Assembly (NCBI RefSeq): GCF_000516515.1
Contig: NZ_KI911784.1
Span: forward strand, 3,758,633-3,822,632
DNA length: 64,000 nt
Direction: 5' to 3'
Source of the DNA: Chloroflexus sp. Y-396-1
GTDB taxonomy: Bacteria; Chloroflexota; Chloroflexia; Chloroflexales; Chloroflexaceae
Below the pieces are notes generated by a model. That model saw nothing but the letters and a program-made list of their open reading frames with translations, searched no databases and was not told the origin of the DNA. The position numbers and the translations under genes were made by a program. Positions 52,972 through 62,968 of this stretch are shown one piece after another. Position 1 is the first letter of the stretch; each line of letters starts with the position of its first letter.

Positions 52972-53492
52972 ACAGCACTGCATGCCATATCTTTATCCTG
53001 CATGATCTGGGTGATAACATCACCCAATTAGCTCAGGCAATTGCTGATGGCGTCACATCTGTGCCTGGTGTGACGGTCAAGATCAGCCAACCCAATCATG
53101 CCACGAAAGCCGATCTGCTCGAAGCCGACGGTATCATTATCGGTACGCCAAACTGGACGGGGATCAAAGGCACGCTCAAACGCTGGCTCGACACCACCGG
53201 CGATCTGTGGGAAGAGGGTAGCCTGGCCGGGAAAGTAGGTGCCGCCTTCACCAGCAGCGCCGGACGACATTCGGGTACCGAGTTTACTCTACTCTCGGTT
53301 TTACACTGGATGTTGGGGAGCGGCATGATTATCGTTGGTTTGCCGTGGAGTGAAACGATGATCCGATCCGGATCGTACTACGGCGCAACCGCCGTTGGGT
53401 CAGTTACAGAGGAAGATTTGGCTCAGGCGTATGCGTTGGGCCAGCGCGTCGCGCACGTAGCAGTCCAATTACGGCGAGGAGCAACGCCATGA
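52968..53492 (+). CDS. Flavodoxin-like protein within the cobalamin operon
   Basis: A 174-residue flavodoxin/WrbA-fold protein. 'CHIFILHDLGDNITQLAQAI' replaces the normal phosphate-binding loop, 'ADGIIIGTPNWTGIKGTLKR' and 'AAFTSSAGRHSGTEFTLLSV' are the usual FMN-binding loops. It overlaps cbiX and cbiC by four bases each, so it is translated as part of the pathway. The role is not established; likely options are the reduction of cob(II)yrinic acid for CobO or electron supply to an earlier step. The first loop is atypical, so FMN binding should not be assumed. Confidence 0.8.
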   Translation: MNSTACHIFILHDLGDNITQLAQAIADGVTSVPGVTVKISQPNHATKADLLEADGIIIGTPNWTGIKGTLKRWLDTTGDLWEEGSLAGKVGAAFTSSAGRHSGTEFTLLSVLHWMLGSGMIIVGLPWSETMIRSGSYYGATAVGSVTEEDLAQAYALGQRVAHVAVQLRRGATP

Positions 53493-54151
53493 ACAACCAC
53501 GCATCGCCAGCAGCGAGTGGCGCCGAGATCGCCGCACGCTCGTTTGCTATCATTCGTGCCGAGCTGGCTGCCCGCAACGTGATCGTACCATCGCCACTCT
53601 CGGCTATCGTAGAACGAGTCATTCACACTACCGCCGATTTTGAGTTTGCCGAGCTGGTCAAGGCTAGCTCTGGTGCGATTGAATCCGGTATTACCGCCTT
53701 GCAGCGTGGATGTGCGGTCATCACCGATGTGCAGATGGTGCGAGTCGGGATCGATCAACGACGCCTGCACCGCTTCGGCGGTAGCGTCGATTGCTTCAAC
53801 GACAGTGAGCCGGTACTGGCATTGGCAACCGCTACTGGTCTTACCCGCAGTGCAGCAGCTATGCGCTGGGCATATGAGCAAGGTCGCCTGGATGGGGCCA
53901 TTGTGGCGATTGGGAATGCACCAACCGCTCTGCTTGAGGTGATCGCTCTGCTCGATCGTGGTGCACGACCGGCGTTAATTGTCGGTACACCGGTTGGCTT
54001 CGTCAACACTGTCGAGAGCAAAGAGGCTCTCATGGCCTGTACCAACGTCGAGTGGATTGTCACGGTTGGGCGCAAGGGTGGCTCACCGGTGGCAACGGCG
54101 GTTGTCAATGCGCTGCTGCGGCTGGCAACGGGTGAAGATAACAGCGCATAA
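53489..54151 (+). CDS. cbiC: Precorrin-8X / cobalt-precorrin-8 methylmutase
   Basis: A 220-residue CbiC/CobH enzyme moving the methyl group from C-11 to C-12 to give (cobalt-)hydrogenobyrinate. The catalytic His46 lies in 'VIHTTADFEFAELVKAS'. 'GCAVITDVQMVRVGID', 'AIVAIGNAPTALLEVIALLD' and 'PVGFVNTVESKEAL' are conserved. It overlaps the flavodoxin gene by four bases and ends one base into the next start. Confidence 0.94.
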   Translation: MNNHASPAASGAEIAARSFAIIRAELAARNVIVPSPLSAIVERVIHTTADFEFAELVKASSGAIESGITALQRGCAVITDVQMVRVGIDQRRLHRFGGSVDCFNDSEPVLALATATGLTRSAAAMRWAYEQGRLDGAIVAIGNAPTALLEVIALLDRGARPALIVGTPVGFVNTVESKEALMACTNVEWIVTVGRKGGSPVATAVVNALLRLATGEDNSA

Positions 54152-54162
54152 TGGAGATGCCC

Positions 54163-55395
54163 ATGGCCGATATGGTTCCACCACGGAATAAACGCGGCAC
54201 ACGCACCGGCTATACCACCGGCAGTAACGCTGCGGCAGCGGCTAAGGCGGCTACCATCGCGCTCTTGAGTGGACGCTGGCCGGAACAGGTCACGATTACA
54301 CTACCCATCGGCGAGACAGCGACAATGACTCCCGCCATCACCCGCCTCGACACCGATAGAGCATACTGCTGTATGGTAAAGGATGCCGGTGATGACCCTG
54401 ACGTGACCCACGGCGCCTTGATCTGCGCCCAGGTACGGATTGTTGCCACACCGGGGATACATATTGAGGGTGGGCAGGGTGTCGGTCGAGTAACGCTGCC
54501 CGGTCTCGGCTTACCAATCGGCGGTCCTGCAATTAACCCGGTGCCCCGCCAACAAATTACCGCGAATGTTATCGATGCAGTACGTGAATATGCGCCCGAT
54601 GGTGAGGCCTTTCTTGATCGGCAGGGGCTTGAGGTTATCATCAGTGTGCCCGATGGCGAACGGATCGCCCAGAAGACTCTAAATCCCCGACTTGGGATTG
54701 TGGGCGGTATCAGTATTCTCGGTACAACCGGCAAAGTCTTCCCATACAGTACGGCAGCCTGGCGAGCCAGTGTGATCCAGGCTGTGGAAATGGCAGCTCG
54801 GAACGGTGTGCCAAAGATTATCTTATGTACCGGTGGTCGTTCAGAAAAATTTGCTATGCAGATTTTTCCCGAATTACCTGAAATTGCGTTTGTTGAGTTG
54901 AGTGTGTTCACCGGCGATGCGCTGAAGGTATGTGTCAGTCATGGGGTTCCGGCGGCTGCATTTGTAGGTATGATCGGCAAGATGATCAAAACCGCTCAGG
55001 GCCACATGCAAACCCACGTCGCCGGTAATCAGGTTGATTTTACGTTTCTGGCTCAGGTCTGTCGAGAAGTCGGTGCGCCAGATACCTTCGTTGAGGAAGT
55101 AGCACGTGCCAACACCGGTCGGCACTTTCTCGAACTGTGCCAGGCGAATGGTCTGATAGCACCACTGCAACGGATTGTTGAATTGGCGCTCGATCAATGT
55201 CTGCGGTTCATTACCAGTCTGGGTGGAACGATGGATTTTGAGACGATTCTCGTCGATTTCGACGGGAACGTGCTGGCACGTGCGGCCAGAACCGGTATGC
55301 AACCAACGACACCGATAACACCACCTCCACCGCTGATCGAACGTCTACCGAACGAACCGTTGCCTGAGACCGACGAGCCGGTGGAGGATGTATGA
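54163..55395 (+). CDS. cbiD: Cobalt-precorrin-5B C(1)-methyltransferase
   Basis: A 410-residue CbiD, a marker of the anaerobic pathway. 'RTGYTTGSNAAAAAKAATIA' is the signature near the N-terminus; 'CCMVKDAGDDPDVTHGALI', 'GRVTLPGLGLPIGGPAINPV' and 'VGMIGKMIKTAQGHMQTHVA' follow. The C-terminal 60 residues are less conserved and Pro-rich. ATG 54163 has GGAG six bases upstream; ATGs at 54151 and 54157 are in frame but worse spaced. It overlaps cbiET by four bases. Confidence 0.94.
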   Translation: MADMVPPRNKRGTRTGYTTGSNAAAAAKAATIALLSGRWPEQVTITLPIGETATMTPAITRLDTDRAYCCMVKDAGDDPDVTHGALICAQVRIVATPGIHIEGGQGVGRVTLPGLGLPIGGPAINPVPRQQITANVIDAVREYAPDGEAFLDRQGLEVIISVPDGERIAQKTLNPRLGIVGGISILGTTGKVFPYSTAAWRASVIQAVEMAARNGVPKIILCTGGRSEKFAMQIFPELPEIAFVELSVFTGDALKVCVSHGVPAAAFVGMIGKMIKTAQGHMQTHVAGNQVDFTFLAQVCREVGAPDTFVEEVARANTGRHFLELCQANGLIAPLQRIVELALDQCLRFITSLGGTMDFETILVDFDGNVLARAARTGMQPTTPITPPPPLIERLPNEPLPETDEPVEDV

Positions 55396-56612
55396 GTCGA
55401 CGCACACCTATTTTGGTTGTTGGTCTGACTGCTGCCGGCGCCGAGGGCCTGCCCGTTCATCTCTGCGAACGGATTCGGCGCGCCGATTTGCTGGTTGGCG
55501 GTAAGCGACAGCTCGCAGCATTTGCCGATGTTCCCGCTGAACGCCTGACCATCGAAGCCAGCGTTGAACCTGCCCTATCGCGGTTGTATAGCGCCTGGGA
55601 GAGCGGAGAAACCGCCGTCGTGCTGGCATCGGGTGATCCTCTTTGGTACGGTATTGGCAGTAGCTTGCGCCGTCGGTTTCCAGCCGAGGCGCTTGAGATT
55701 ATACCGGCACCCACGGCAGCCCAACTTGCGTTTGCCGCCTTGGCCGAACCATGGCACGACGCTGTCTTGCTCAGTGCGCATGGGCGTCCGCTGGTCAACG
55801 TTATTCCTGCGGTTCTGAGCGCAGCCAAGGCCGCTATCCTGACCGATCACCAGCAGACGCCGGCAGTCATTGCACAGGCGTTGATTACCGCCGGATTAGC
55901 GCCAGATAGTCGCTGTGCGGTATGTGAACAGCTCGGCGGGACACGACAACGAGTTGTACGGGCAAAGCTCGCCGAGATTGTAAACAGCACGTTCGATCCG
56001 TTGAACGTGCTGATCGTCTGGAATGACCATCCGCGTCAGCCAGTTCCACCCGGTTTACCCGATGAAGCTTTTAGCACCGAAGCCGGTCAACTGACGAAAC
56101 GCGAGATTAGGCTGCTCAGTCTGGCTGAACTGGCAATCCAGCCAGGCGAGGTATTATGGGACATTGGCGCCGGCAGTGGATCGGTAGCGATTGAGGCAGC
56201 TCGCGCCTGTCCAACCGCCCAGGTCTATGCGGTCGAGCGCCGGGCAGTTTTCGTTGATCACATTCAGACGAATCTGCGCCGCTTTCCGGCGCCCAATCTA
56301 CACGTGTTCCATGGCGAAGCTCCAGAGGCATGCCAGTCCTGGCCTGACCCGCATGCCGTCTTTGTGGGTGGCAGCGGTGGACGTCTAGCCGACATCGTGA
56401 TGCTGGCCCGCCAACGATTGCAACCTGCTGGACGATTAGTGATCAATCTGGTCATGACGGGTCATCTTGCCCAAGTGATACAGCTCTTGCCAGGTGCACA
56501 GGTCACGCACATCCAGATCAATCGTGGGACACCAATTCAATCCGATCTACGATTTGCTGCTCTCAACCCGGTGTATATCGTTGTCTGGCGAAAAGAGGCA
56601 ACCTATGACTGA
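55392..56612 (+). CDS. cbiET: Bifunctional cobalt-precorrin-7 C5-methyltransferase / precorrin-6 C15-methyltransferase, decarboxylating (CbiE-CbiT)
   Basis: A 406-residue fusion equivalent to CobL. Residues about 1-200 are CbiE, a tetrapyrrole-methylase fold ('ILVVGLTAAGAEGLPVHLCE', 'VVLASGDPLWYGIGSSL'). Residues about 225-406 are CbiT, a Rossmann SAM enzyme ('GEVLWDIGAGSGSVAIEAAR', 'AVFVGGSGGRLADIVMLARQ'). Together they methylate C-5 and C-15 and remove the acetate carboxylate at C-12. It overlaps cbiD by four bases and cbiL by eight. Confidence 0.93.
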   Translation: MSRRTPILVVGLTAAGAEGLPVHLCERIRRADLLVGGKRQLAAFADVPAERLTIEASVEPALSRLYSAWESGETAVVLASGDPLWYGIGSSLRRRFPAEALEIIPAPTAAQLAFAALAEPWHDAVLLSAHGRPLVNVIPAVLSAAKAAILTDHQQTPAVIAQALITAGLAPDSRCAVCEQLGGTRQRVVRAKLAEIVNSTFDPLNVLIVWNDHPRQPVPPGLPDEAFSTEAGQLTKREIRLLSLAELAIQPGEVLWDIGAGSGSVAIEAARACPTAQVYAVERRAVFVDHIQTNLRRFPAPNLHVFHGEAPEACQSWPDPHAVFVGGSGGRLADIVMLARQRLQPAGRLVINLVMTGHLAQVIQLLPGAQVTHIQINRGTPIQSDLRFAALNPVYIVVWRKEATYD

Positions 56613-57333
56613 TACTCCAGAGCTGATCGCCGTCGGACTTGGTCCCGGCGATCCCGAATTGATTACACTCAAGGGACTGCGCGCCATTCAAAGTGCCGAT
56701 GTTATTTTCACTCCTCTCAGTCGCGAAGGCGATACCAGTATTGCCTTGCAGATTGCCACCCAATGGATTGATCAAGAACGCCAGCGTGTGGTGCGCCTGC
56801 CTCTGCCGATGACCCGTGATGCCGGTCAATTGCGTCCGGCCTGGCAGGCGGCTGCCGCGACGATTCAGCAAGAACTGACCGATAGGCAACGGGGTGTCTA
56901 TCTCTTACTCGGCGATCCACTGCTGTACGGCACGTTCAGTTATCTCTGGCGTGAGCTACGCGCCGCCGCCGCCGACATCACGGTCAAGATCATTCCCGGT
57001 ATTACCTCATTTGCCGCGGCTGCCGCCGCTGGTGGTCTCCCACTGACCATGGCCGACGAGCGGTTCATCGTGGTACCGGCCAGCTATGAAACCGACACGC
57101 TCACCCTGCAACGGCTGCTCACCGATTTCAACACCGTCGTGCTGATGAAAGCCGGTACGGCCTTACCGGCAATCGTCACAGTGTTGCAGCAACTCAATCT
57201 ACTCGACTATGCCCTCTACGCCGAGCGAGTCGGGTTGGAGGGCGAATTCATCACTCGCGATCTGCGTACCCTCGATCTCCAACATCGTCCTTATCTTTCG
57301 TTGGTCATCGTTCGTCGTGGAGGATGGCTATGA
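56605..57333 (+). CDS. cbiL: (Cobalt-)precorrin-2 C20-methyltransferase
   Basis: A 242-residue tetrapyrrole methylase. 'LIAVGLGPGDPELITLKGLR' is the N-terminal SAM-binding signature of CbiL/CobI, and 'GVYLLLGDPLLYGTFSYLWR' and 'VKIIPGITSFAAAAAAGGLP' are specific. AAAAGAGG lies before ATG 56605, which is eight bases inside the end of cbiET. It overlaps cbiF by a few bases. Confidence 0.92.
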   Translation: MTDTPELIAVGLGPGDPELITLKGLRAIQSADVIFTPLSREGDTSIALQIATQWIDQERQRVVRLPLPMTRDAGQLRPAWQAAAATIQQELTDRQRGVYLLLGDPLLYGTFSYLWRELRAAAADITVKIIPGITSFAAAAAAGGLPLTMADERFIVVPASYETDTLTLQRLLTDFNTVVLMKAGTALPAIVTVLQQLNLLDYALYAERVGLEGEFITRDLRTLDLQHRPYLSLVIVRRGGWL

Positions 57334-58178
57334 TTTACCCTGCTACTCCGGGTACCGTCTATTTTGTTGGCGCCGGCCCCGGCGCCCCCGATCTCATTAC
57401 AGTGCGTGGACGTGATCTCCTGACCCAGGCTGACTTGATCCTCTACGCCGATAGTCTGGTGGATGCAGCCCTACCGTTGGCGTATGCCCGGCCTGAAGCG
57501 CGCATCATCGGCTCGGTCGAAATGCACCTCACGCAGATCGTGCAGGTGATGAGCGAAGCGGCACGGGCCGGGCAAGTGGTGGTACGCTTACACAGCGGCG
57601 ATCCGGCGCTGTACGGTGCAATTCACGAGCAGATGGCGGCGCTCGATGAAGCCGGTATCCCCTACGAGATTGTGCCCGGTGTGACCGCTGCCTTCGCACT
57701 CGCCGCACGCCTTGGCGTTGAGTTGACAGTGCCCGAACTGGTGCAAACCATCATCCTGACCCGCCCTAGCGGACGAACACCGCTACCAGAACGCGAACAT
57801 CTACGCGGCCTGGCGGCTCACGGTGCTTCGCTGGCGATCTACCTGGGGATTACGCGGATTCAGCAGGTTGTAGACGATCTGCTAGCTGGTGGCGTCTACA
57901 CGCCAGAAACGCCGGTTGTGGTGGCCTACCGTGTCTCCTGGCCCGATGAAGTGATCATCCACGGCACGTTAGGCGATATTGTCGCCAGAGTGAAGGCTGC
58001 TGGCTTTACCCGTCAGGCCCTGATTCTGGTCAGTGCTGCGCTCGATCCGACCTGTAAACGCATTGATCGGCCGACCAGCCATCTCTACAATCCGCAGTTT
58101 AGCCATCGTCTCCGCCGGCGTGTCGTGTCAGATGATGGAAATGGTGAGAACAGCGATCAGTCTGCTTTCCACACTTAA
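57330..58178 (+). CDS. cbiF: (Cobalt-)precorrin-4 C11-methyltransferase
   Basis: A 282-residue tetrapyrrole methylase of the CbiF/CobM type: 'VYFVGAGPGAPDLITVRGRD', 'ADLILYADSLVD', 'VVRLHSGDPALYGAIHEQMA' and 'EIVPGVTAAFALAARLGVEL'. The last 30 residues are a variable polar tail. GGAGG six bases upstream favours ATG 57330 over ATG 57324. A 74-base gap separates it from the next gene, one of the few gaps in the operon. Confidence 0.93.
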   Translation: MIYPATPGTVYFVGAGPGAPDLITVRGRDLLTQADLILYADSLVDAALPLAYARPEARIIGSVEMHLTQIVQVMSEAARAGQVVVRLHSGDPALYGAIHEQMAALDEAGIPYEIVPGVTAAFALAARLGVELTVPELVQTIILTRPSGRTPLPEREHLRGLAAHGASLAIYLGITRIQQVVDDLLAGGVYTPETPVVVAYRVSWPDEVIIHGTLGDIVARVKAAGFTRQALILVSAALDPTCKRIDRPTSHLYNPQFSHRLRRRVVSDDGNGENSDQSAFHT

Positions 58179-58252
58179 GCCTGATAGACGAACGAGAGCG
58201 ATCTCCTGAGCAAGAACAAGCACCTCTTGACCAAGACAGATAGAGATAGCAA

Positions 58253-60649
58253 ATGACGAGGAAACTCAGTGATCAATATACCCTGGCAGAGGCAGCTACG
58301 ACACCATCGTCGATCATTGCCATCAGCCGTGCCGGCGTCGAACTCGCGAACCGGTTGGCAAAACACATCTCGGCAACGATCTGGGTTCCAGAGCGATTCG
58401 TTGCGACAGTTCCTGGCGGACGCACGTACACAACACTGCGCGAAGCGGTGCAGATGGCCTGGCGTCAGAGTAGCGCGATTATCTTCATCGCCGCAACCGG
58501 GATTGCCGTGCGCTTGATCGCACCACTGCTCAACGCGAAAACAGTCGATCCGGCGGTGATCTGCCTCGATGAACAGGGCCAGGTCGTTGTACCCCTGGTT
58601 GGCGGGCATCGTGCCGGTGCGAATGCGCTAGCTCGTCGGATTGCAACCATCACTGCCGGTCTGGCCGCTATCACGACCGCAAGCGACGTTCAGGGCATGC
58701 CAGCACTCGATCTCATCGGAAAGGAACAGGGTTGGCGCCTGGCGCCGGATTCGGCCACGACCCACGTTATGGCTTGCCTGGTGAACGGCGATCCCGTTGG
58801 GGTGTGGGTCGATCCGGTGCTACCGGCGGCGCGTGCGCTGTTAGCCGCCGAGCTAGCCCCGGTGACAACGGTTGAATGGGTAGAGGATGCGGAAGTGCTG
58901 ACCGATCCTCGCTTTGCCGCAGTGATTATTGTCTCGCATCGACGGCTTGATACACTCTGGACAAGAATACGCCACAAGGCGTTACGTTATTTTCTGCCGT
59001 CTCTGGTGATCGGCATCGGTTGTCGCCGTGGTGTCCCGGTTGATGAACTTGCTACCGCAGTCACAACGACCCTGGCGCAAAATGATCTACTGACCGAGTG
59101 CGTCGCCGCTATCGCAACTGCCGACTTGAAAGCCGATGAGACCGGTATCACAGCTCTAGCCGATCATTTCGGTGTTCCGCTTACGGTCATTAACACCGAG
59201 CAACTGCAAGCCCTCGATCCGCAAGCCTTTAGCCCGAGTGCTGCGACTCGCTTCGCCCTACCCGGTGTGGCTGAGCCATGTGCGACAATAGCGGCCCAGG
59301 GGCCGCTCATGGTACCCAAACAGGTCTTTGAGCGATGCACGGTTGCAATTGCCCTCAATCAATCTGTCGCAGTTCCATCATCGTCCTCAACCGGCATCCT
59401 CGTATTGGTCAGCATCGGCCCTGGTGATCTGGCTCATCTCACCGAAGCAGCCCGCCGAGCGCTATGCAATGCGGAGATTGTGACCGGCTATGCTCGCTAT
59501 ATTGACCTGATTCGACCTTTGCTCCGCGCCGATCAAGAGGTGATTGAAACACCGGCTATGGGCGACGAGATAGGACGGGCACAGATGGCGATTGACCTAG
59601 CGCGGGCCGGTCGGCGTGTAGCCTTGGTAAGCAGTGGTGACATAGGGATTTACGCGATGGCTGCTCCTGTGTTCGAGCAATTACAGGCCATTGGTTGGAA
59701 TGGCCGCGATCCGGTCGTTGAAGTTATTCCGGGCGTCAGTGCATTTCAGGCGCTGGCTGCTCGCATCGGCGCACCGATCAATCATGACCTTTGTCTGATC
59801 AGCCTCAGCGATTTACTCACGCCGTGGTCGCTGATCGAACGGCGATTGCGTGCTGCGGCCCAGGCCGATTTCGTCGTCGCACTCTACAACCCACGTTCAC
59901 AAGGGCGCAACTGGCAACTCGCCGCTGCTCTCACTATTTTGCGCGACCATCGCCCGCCAACAACACCGGTTGTCTTTGGCCGACAGGTGAGCCGTGACGA
60001 TGAGCAGATTACCGTTACTACTCTAGCAGCCGCCGATCCTACCCAGGCCGATATGCTTACTTTGGTACTGATTGGAAATAGCCAGAGCTTCCACCTATCT
60101 GGGCATGTGGTCACTCCACGCGGCTACACAACGCGCCCTTATCAACCGGCCACTGCTATGCTGGCAACCGGAGCGAGCGACTACCCGATCATTCTGACCA
60201 AACCCGCTCATTTCCCGGCAGTCGTTATTGGCGGTGGCAATGTCGGTGAACGTAAGGTGCGCGGCTTACTGGCTGCCGGGGTACCGGTACGACTGATTAG
60301 CCCGACAGCGACCACCCAACTGATCGCATGGGCCGAAGAGGGTCGACTAGTCTGGGAACGTCGAACCTACCAACCAGGCGATCTCAACGGGGCAAGACTG
60401 GTGTTCGCGGCAACCAACGACCGTACTGTTAACGCACGGATTGCCACTGCTGCGATTGCCGCCGGAGCACTTTGCAATGTGGCTGATAACCCGACCGAAG
60501 GCGACTTTCATGTACCGGCTGTCTATCGCAGTGGCGGCATCACTGTGACTGTGAGCAGTATCGGTAGCGCTCCCACCCGATCTACCGCCTTACGCGATGC
60601 CATCGCCAGTTGGCTAGAAACTATTGGAGTAAGCACCCATGAGCGGTAA
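58253..60649 (+). CDS. Triple fusion CbiG - CbiH - precorrin-2 dehydrogenase (SirC/Met8-like)
   Basis: A 798-residue protein with three enzymes of corrin synthesis. Residues about 20-375 are CbiG, cobalt-precorrin-5A hydrolase ('[20 protein letters not shown]', '[17 protein letters not shown]', '[13 protein letters not shown]'). Residues about 382-635 are CbiH, the ring-contracting C17-methyltransferase ('[20 protein letters not shown]', '[18 protein letters not shown]', '[14 protein letters not shown]'). Residues about 644-790 are an NAD-dependent precorrin-2 dehydrogenase ('[20 protein letters not shown]', '[15 protein letters not shown]' with Asp723 at the catalytic position). It overlaps cobA by 11 bases, the gene for the enzyme that makes precorrin-2. 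Confidence 0.9.
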   Translation: MTRKLSDQYTLAEAATTPSSIIAISRAGVELANRLAKHISATIWVPERFVATVPGGRTYTTLREAVQMAWRQSSAIIFIAATGIAVRLIAPLLNAKTVDPAVICLDEQGQVVVPLVGGHRAGANALARRIATITAGLAAITTASDVQGMPALDLIGKEQGWRLAPDSATTHVMACLVNGDPVGVWVDPVLPAARALLAAELAPVTTVEWVEDAEVLTDPRFAAVIIVSHRRLDTLWTRIRHKALRYFLPSLVIGIGCRRGVPVDELATAVTTTLAQNDLLTECVAAIATADLKADETGITALADHFGVPLTVINTEQLQALDPQAFSPSAATRFALPGVAEPCATIAAQGPLMVPKQVFERCTVAIALNQSVAVPSSSSTGILVLVSIGPGDLAHLTEAARRALCNAEIVTGYARYIDLIRPLLRADQEVIETPAMGDEIGRAQMAIDLARAGRRVALVSSGDIGIYAMAAPVFEQLQAIGWNGRDPVVEVIPGVSAFQALAARIGAPINHDLCLISLSDLLTPWSLIERRLRAAAQADFVVALYNPRSQGRNWQLAAALTILRDHRPPTTPVVFGRQVSRDDEQITVTTLAAADPTQADMLTLVLIGNSQSFHLSGHVVTPRGYTTRPYQPATAMLATGASDYPIILTKPAHFPAVVIGGGNVGERKVRGLLAAGVPVRLISPTATTQLIAWAEEGRLVWERRTYQPGDLNGARLVFAATNDRTVNARIATAAIAAGALCNVADNPTEGDFHVPAVYRSGGITVTVSSIGSAPTRSTALRDAIASWLETIGVSTHER

Positions 60650-61421
60650 AGCATACCTCGTTGGCGCCGGCCCTGGTCGGGCCGATTTGATAACAGTACG
60701 CGGTCTGAATGTATTGCGGCAGGCTGATGTCGTGCTCTACGATCGTCTCATTGCCGCATCCCTACTCGACGAAGCACCAGCGCACGCTGAACGTATCTTT
60801 GTCGGCAAGCGTCCCGGTCATCACGCCTGGCGACAGGATGGCATCAATGAGACGTTGGTTCGTCTGGTGCGTAATGGCTTGCAGGTCGTGCGTTTGAAGG
60901 GTGGTGATCCGGGCGTATTTGCCCATGTCGCCGAAGAGGCAGCAGCTCTGGCCGCTGCCGGTCTGCCGTTTGAAATTGTACCTGGCGTTTCGTCGGCGCT
61001 GGCAGTGCCACTCTGCGCCGGTATTCCCCTAACCTGGCGCGGCATCGCCTCGGCGTTCACCGTCGTCTCTGGTCACGAAGTCACCGACCACGGCTGTAGT
61101 GGAATCAGTTGGTCATTGCTTGCCGCTACCCCCACTCTGGTTGTCCTGATGGCACTCGGTCGGATCGAGCAGGTCTGCGCTGCGCTGATCGCTGCTGGCC
61201 GTAATCCTGACACGCCGGCTGCCCTGATCAGTCGTGGGGCTAGTCATCAACAGCGAACCTTACGGGCAACGTTGGGCACGATGGCTGAACATCAACGGTT
61301 AGCGCAACTTCCGCCGCCGGCAGTGCTTGTCGTGGGTGACGTGGCACTGCTGGCCGACACCCTGGCCTGGTACGACCCGGCTCAGTATCCGGCAGAGCCA
61401 ATGCTCTGGGAAGAGATATGA
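60639..61421 (+). CDS. cobA: Uroporphyrinogen-III C-methyltransferase
   Basis: A 260-residue SUMT making precorrin-2 from uroporphyrinogen III, the branch point to corrins and siroheme. '[20 protein letters not shown]', '[11 protein letters not shown]', '[20 protein letters not shown]' and '[20 protein letters not shown]' are typical. It starts 11 bases inside the end of the triple fusion that oxidises its product and ends overlapping cbiA by four bases. Confidence 0.94.
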   Translation: MSGKAYLVGAGPGRADLITVRGLNVLRQADVVLYDRLIAASLLDEAPAHAERIFVGKRPGHHAWRQDGINETLVRLVRNGLQVVRLKGGDPGVFAHVAEEAAALAAAGLPFEIVPGVSSALAVPLCAGIPLTWRGIASAFTVVSGHEVTDHGCSGISWSLLAATPTLVVLMALGRIEQVCAALIAAGRNPDTPAALISRGASHQQRTLRATLGTMAEHQRLAQLPPPAVLVVGDVALLADTLAWYDPAQYPAEPMLWEEI

Positions 61422-62833
61422 ACACCTTGAGCGAAAAGACAATCCTGCTCCCCAGACTGCTATTCGCCGCACCGATGAGCGGCAGCGGAAAGACGACACT
61501 GACCGCTGGTGTGATCGCTGCTCTCAGACGGCGTGGTTTGCAGGTTGCGCCATTCAAATGCGGCCCCGATTACATCGACCCCGGTTACCATGCGTTGGCT
61601 GCTGGACGGCCATGCCACAACCTCGATTCCTGGCTTGTTGACCCCGAACAGATGACCGGTATCCTGACGCGACGTAGTATTGGGGCCGATCTGGCTCTCA
61701 TCGAAGGCGTTATGGGCCTCTTCGATGGCTACGGCGCTACAGATGATACCGGTAGTAGTGCGCACATTGCTCGTCTGACCGCGACACCGGTGATTATCGT
61801 GCTCGATGCCAGAGCAATGGCGCGTACTGCTGCCGCACTCATCGCTGGCTTACGAGACTTTGATCGTCGATTGCAGATCGGTGGTGTCATCCTGAATCGG
61901 GTTGGTAGTTCACGTCATGCAGCACTCATCCGTAATACAATTGAACAGACGATTGGCGTGCCGGTGCTAGGCTTTCTCGAACGTGCCCCAGAACTGACGC
62001 TGCCCGAACGTCACCTTGGTCTGGTACCGGTCGCCGAGCCGGGGCGCTGGCAGGAATGGCTAACGAACGTTGCCGACCGGGTTGCTGCTACCATTGATCT
62101 CGACCATCTGCTAGACATCGCCCGTACTGCACCACCTCTTGCTGTAACACCGCTCCCAACCGTTTCATCACCTGACACGAACACCAAACCGGTCATCGCA
62201 GTTGCTCGTGATGAAGCCTTTAACTTCATCTACCCCGACAACCTCGATCTCTTACAGGCTGCTGGCGCCGAATTAGCCTTCTTCAGCCCGTTACGCGACG
62301 TTGCTCTCCCGGAACGTACCGCTGCCATCTATCTGTGTGGAGGGTTTCCTGAAATGTATGCCGCCCAACTGAGCGCTAATGCCACACTGCGCCAGGCGAT
62401 TCGCATCGCTGCCGAAGCCGGAATGCCGATATACGCCGAGTGTGGCGGGTTGATGTACCTGACCGAAACCCTCATTGATCAGCACGGTCAGGCTTTCTCG
62501 ATGGTCGGTGTGCTGCCCGGTCAATCACGCATGACCCAGCGTCTGACTCTAGGGTATCGCACCATAACGCCCCAAGCTGACACATGGCTCTGGCGTACCG
62601 GTGAGACTCTGCGCGGTCACGAGTTTCACTACTCGGTGTGGGCAGAGCGACCACCAACACTACCGTCGCTCTACACCTGTTTGCCCGACGAACTACGGCC
62701 TTACACTGCAACCGAAGGTGTGATGATCAAGAATACCCTGGCTTCGTACATTCACCTCCACTTTCTCTCTTTTCCACACGCCGCCGAACGATTCGTTGCC
62801 GCAGCGCTGAGAAATGCCAGTAGTAGTAGATAG
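61418..62833 (+). CDS. cbiA: Cobyrinic acid a,c-diamide synthase
   Basis: A 471-residue ATP- and glutamine-dependent amidotransferase. The P-loop 'FAAPMSGSGKTTLTAGVIAA' and 'FKCGPDYIDPGYHALAAGRP' start the synthetase domain. The glutaminase half shows 'IYLCGGFPEMYAAQLSANAT' and 'IYAECGGLMYLTETLID' with the catalytic Cys near residue 343, and 'LRGHEFHYSVW' with the conserved His. It amidates the a and c side chains. A 135-base gap follows, the largest in the operon. Confidence 0.94.
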   Translation: MNTLSEKTILLPRLLFAAPMSGSGKTTLTAGVIAALRRRGLQVAPFKCGPDYIDPGYHALAAGRPCHNLDSWLVDPEQMTGILTRRSIGADLALIEGVMGLFDGYGATDDTGSSAHIARLTATPVIIVLDARAMARTAAALIAGLRDFDRRLQIGGVILNRVGSSRHAALIRNTIEQTIGVPVLGFLERAPELTLPERHLGLVPVAEPGRWQEWLTNVADRVAATIDLDHLLDIARTAPPLAVTPLPTVSSPDTNTKPVIAVARDEAFNFIYPDNLDLLQAAGAELAFFSPLRDVALPERTAAIYLCGGFPEMYAAQLSANATLRQAIRIAAEAGMPIYAECGGLMYLTETLIDQHGQAFSMVGVLPGQSRMTQRLTLGYRTITPQADTWLWRTGETLRGHEFHYSVWAERPPTLPSLYTCLPDELRPYTATEGVMIKNTLASYIHLHFLSFPHAAERFVAAALRNASSSR

Positions 62834-62968
62834 AGGAGTGAGAAAAGATGTGAGTTCTAAACCTGCACCTGGCGCGTGAGGAATCTCACCTCGCTCAAAA
62901 CACCTGTTTGCGTGTGTCTGCAACCTCCGTGCTATCGCCTGTTTCATCATCCAGAAAGGTTATCGCCT

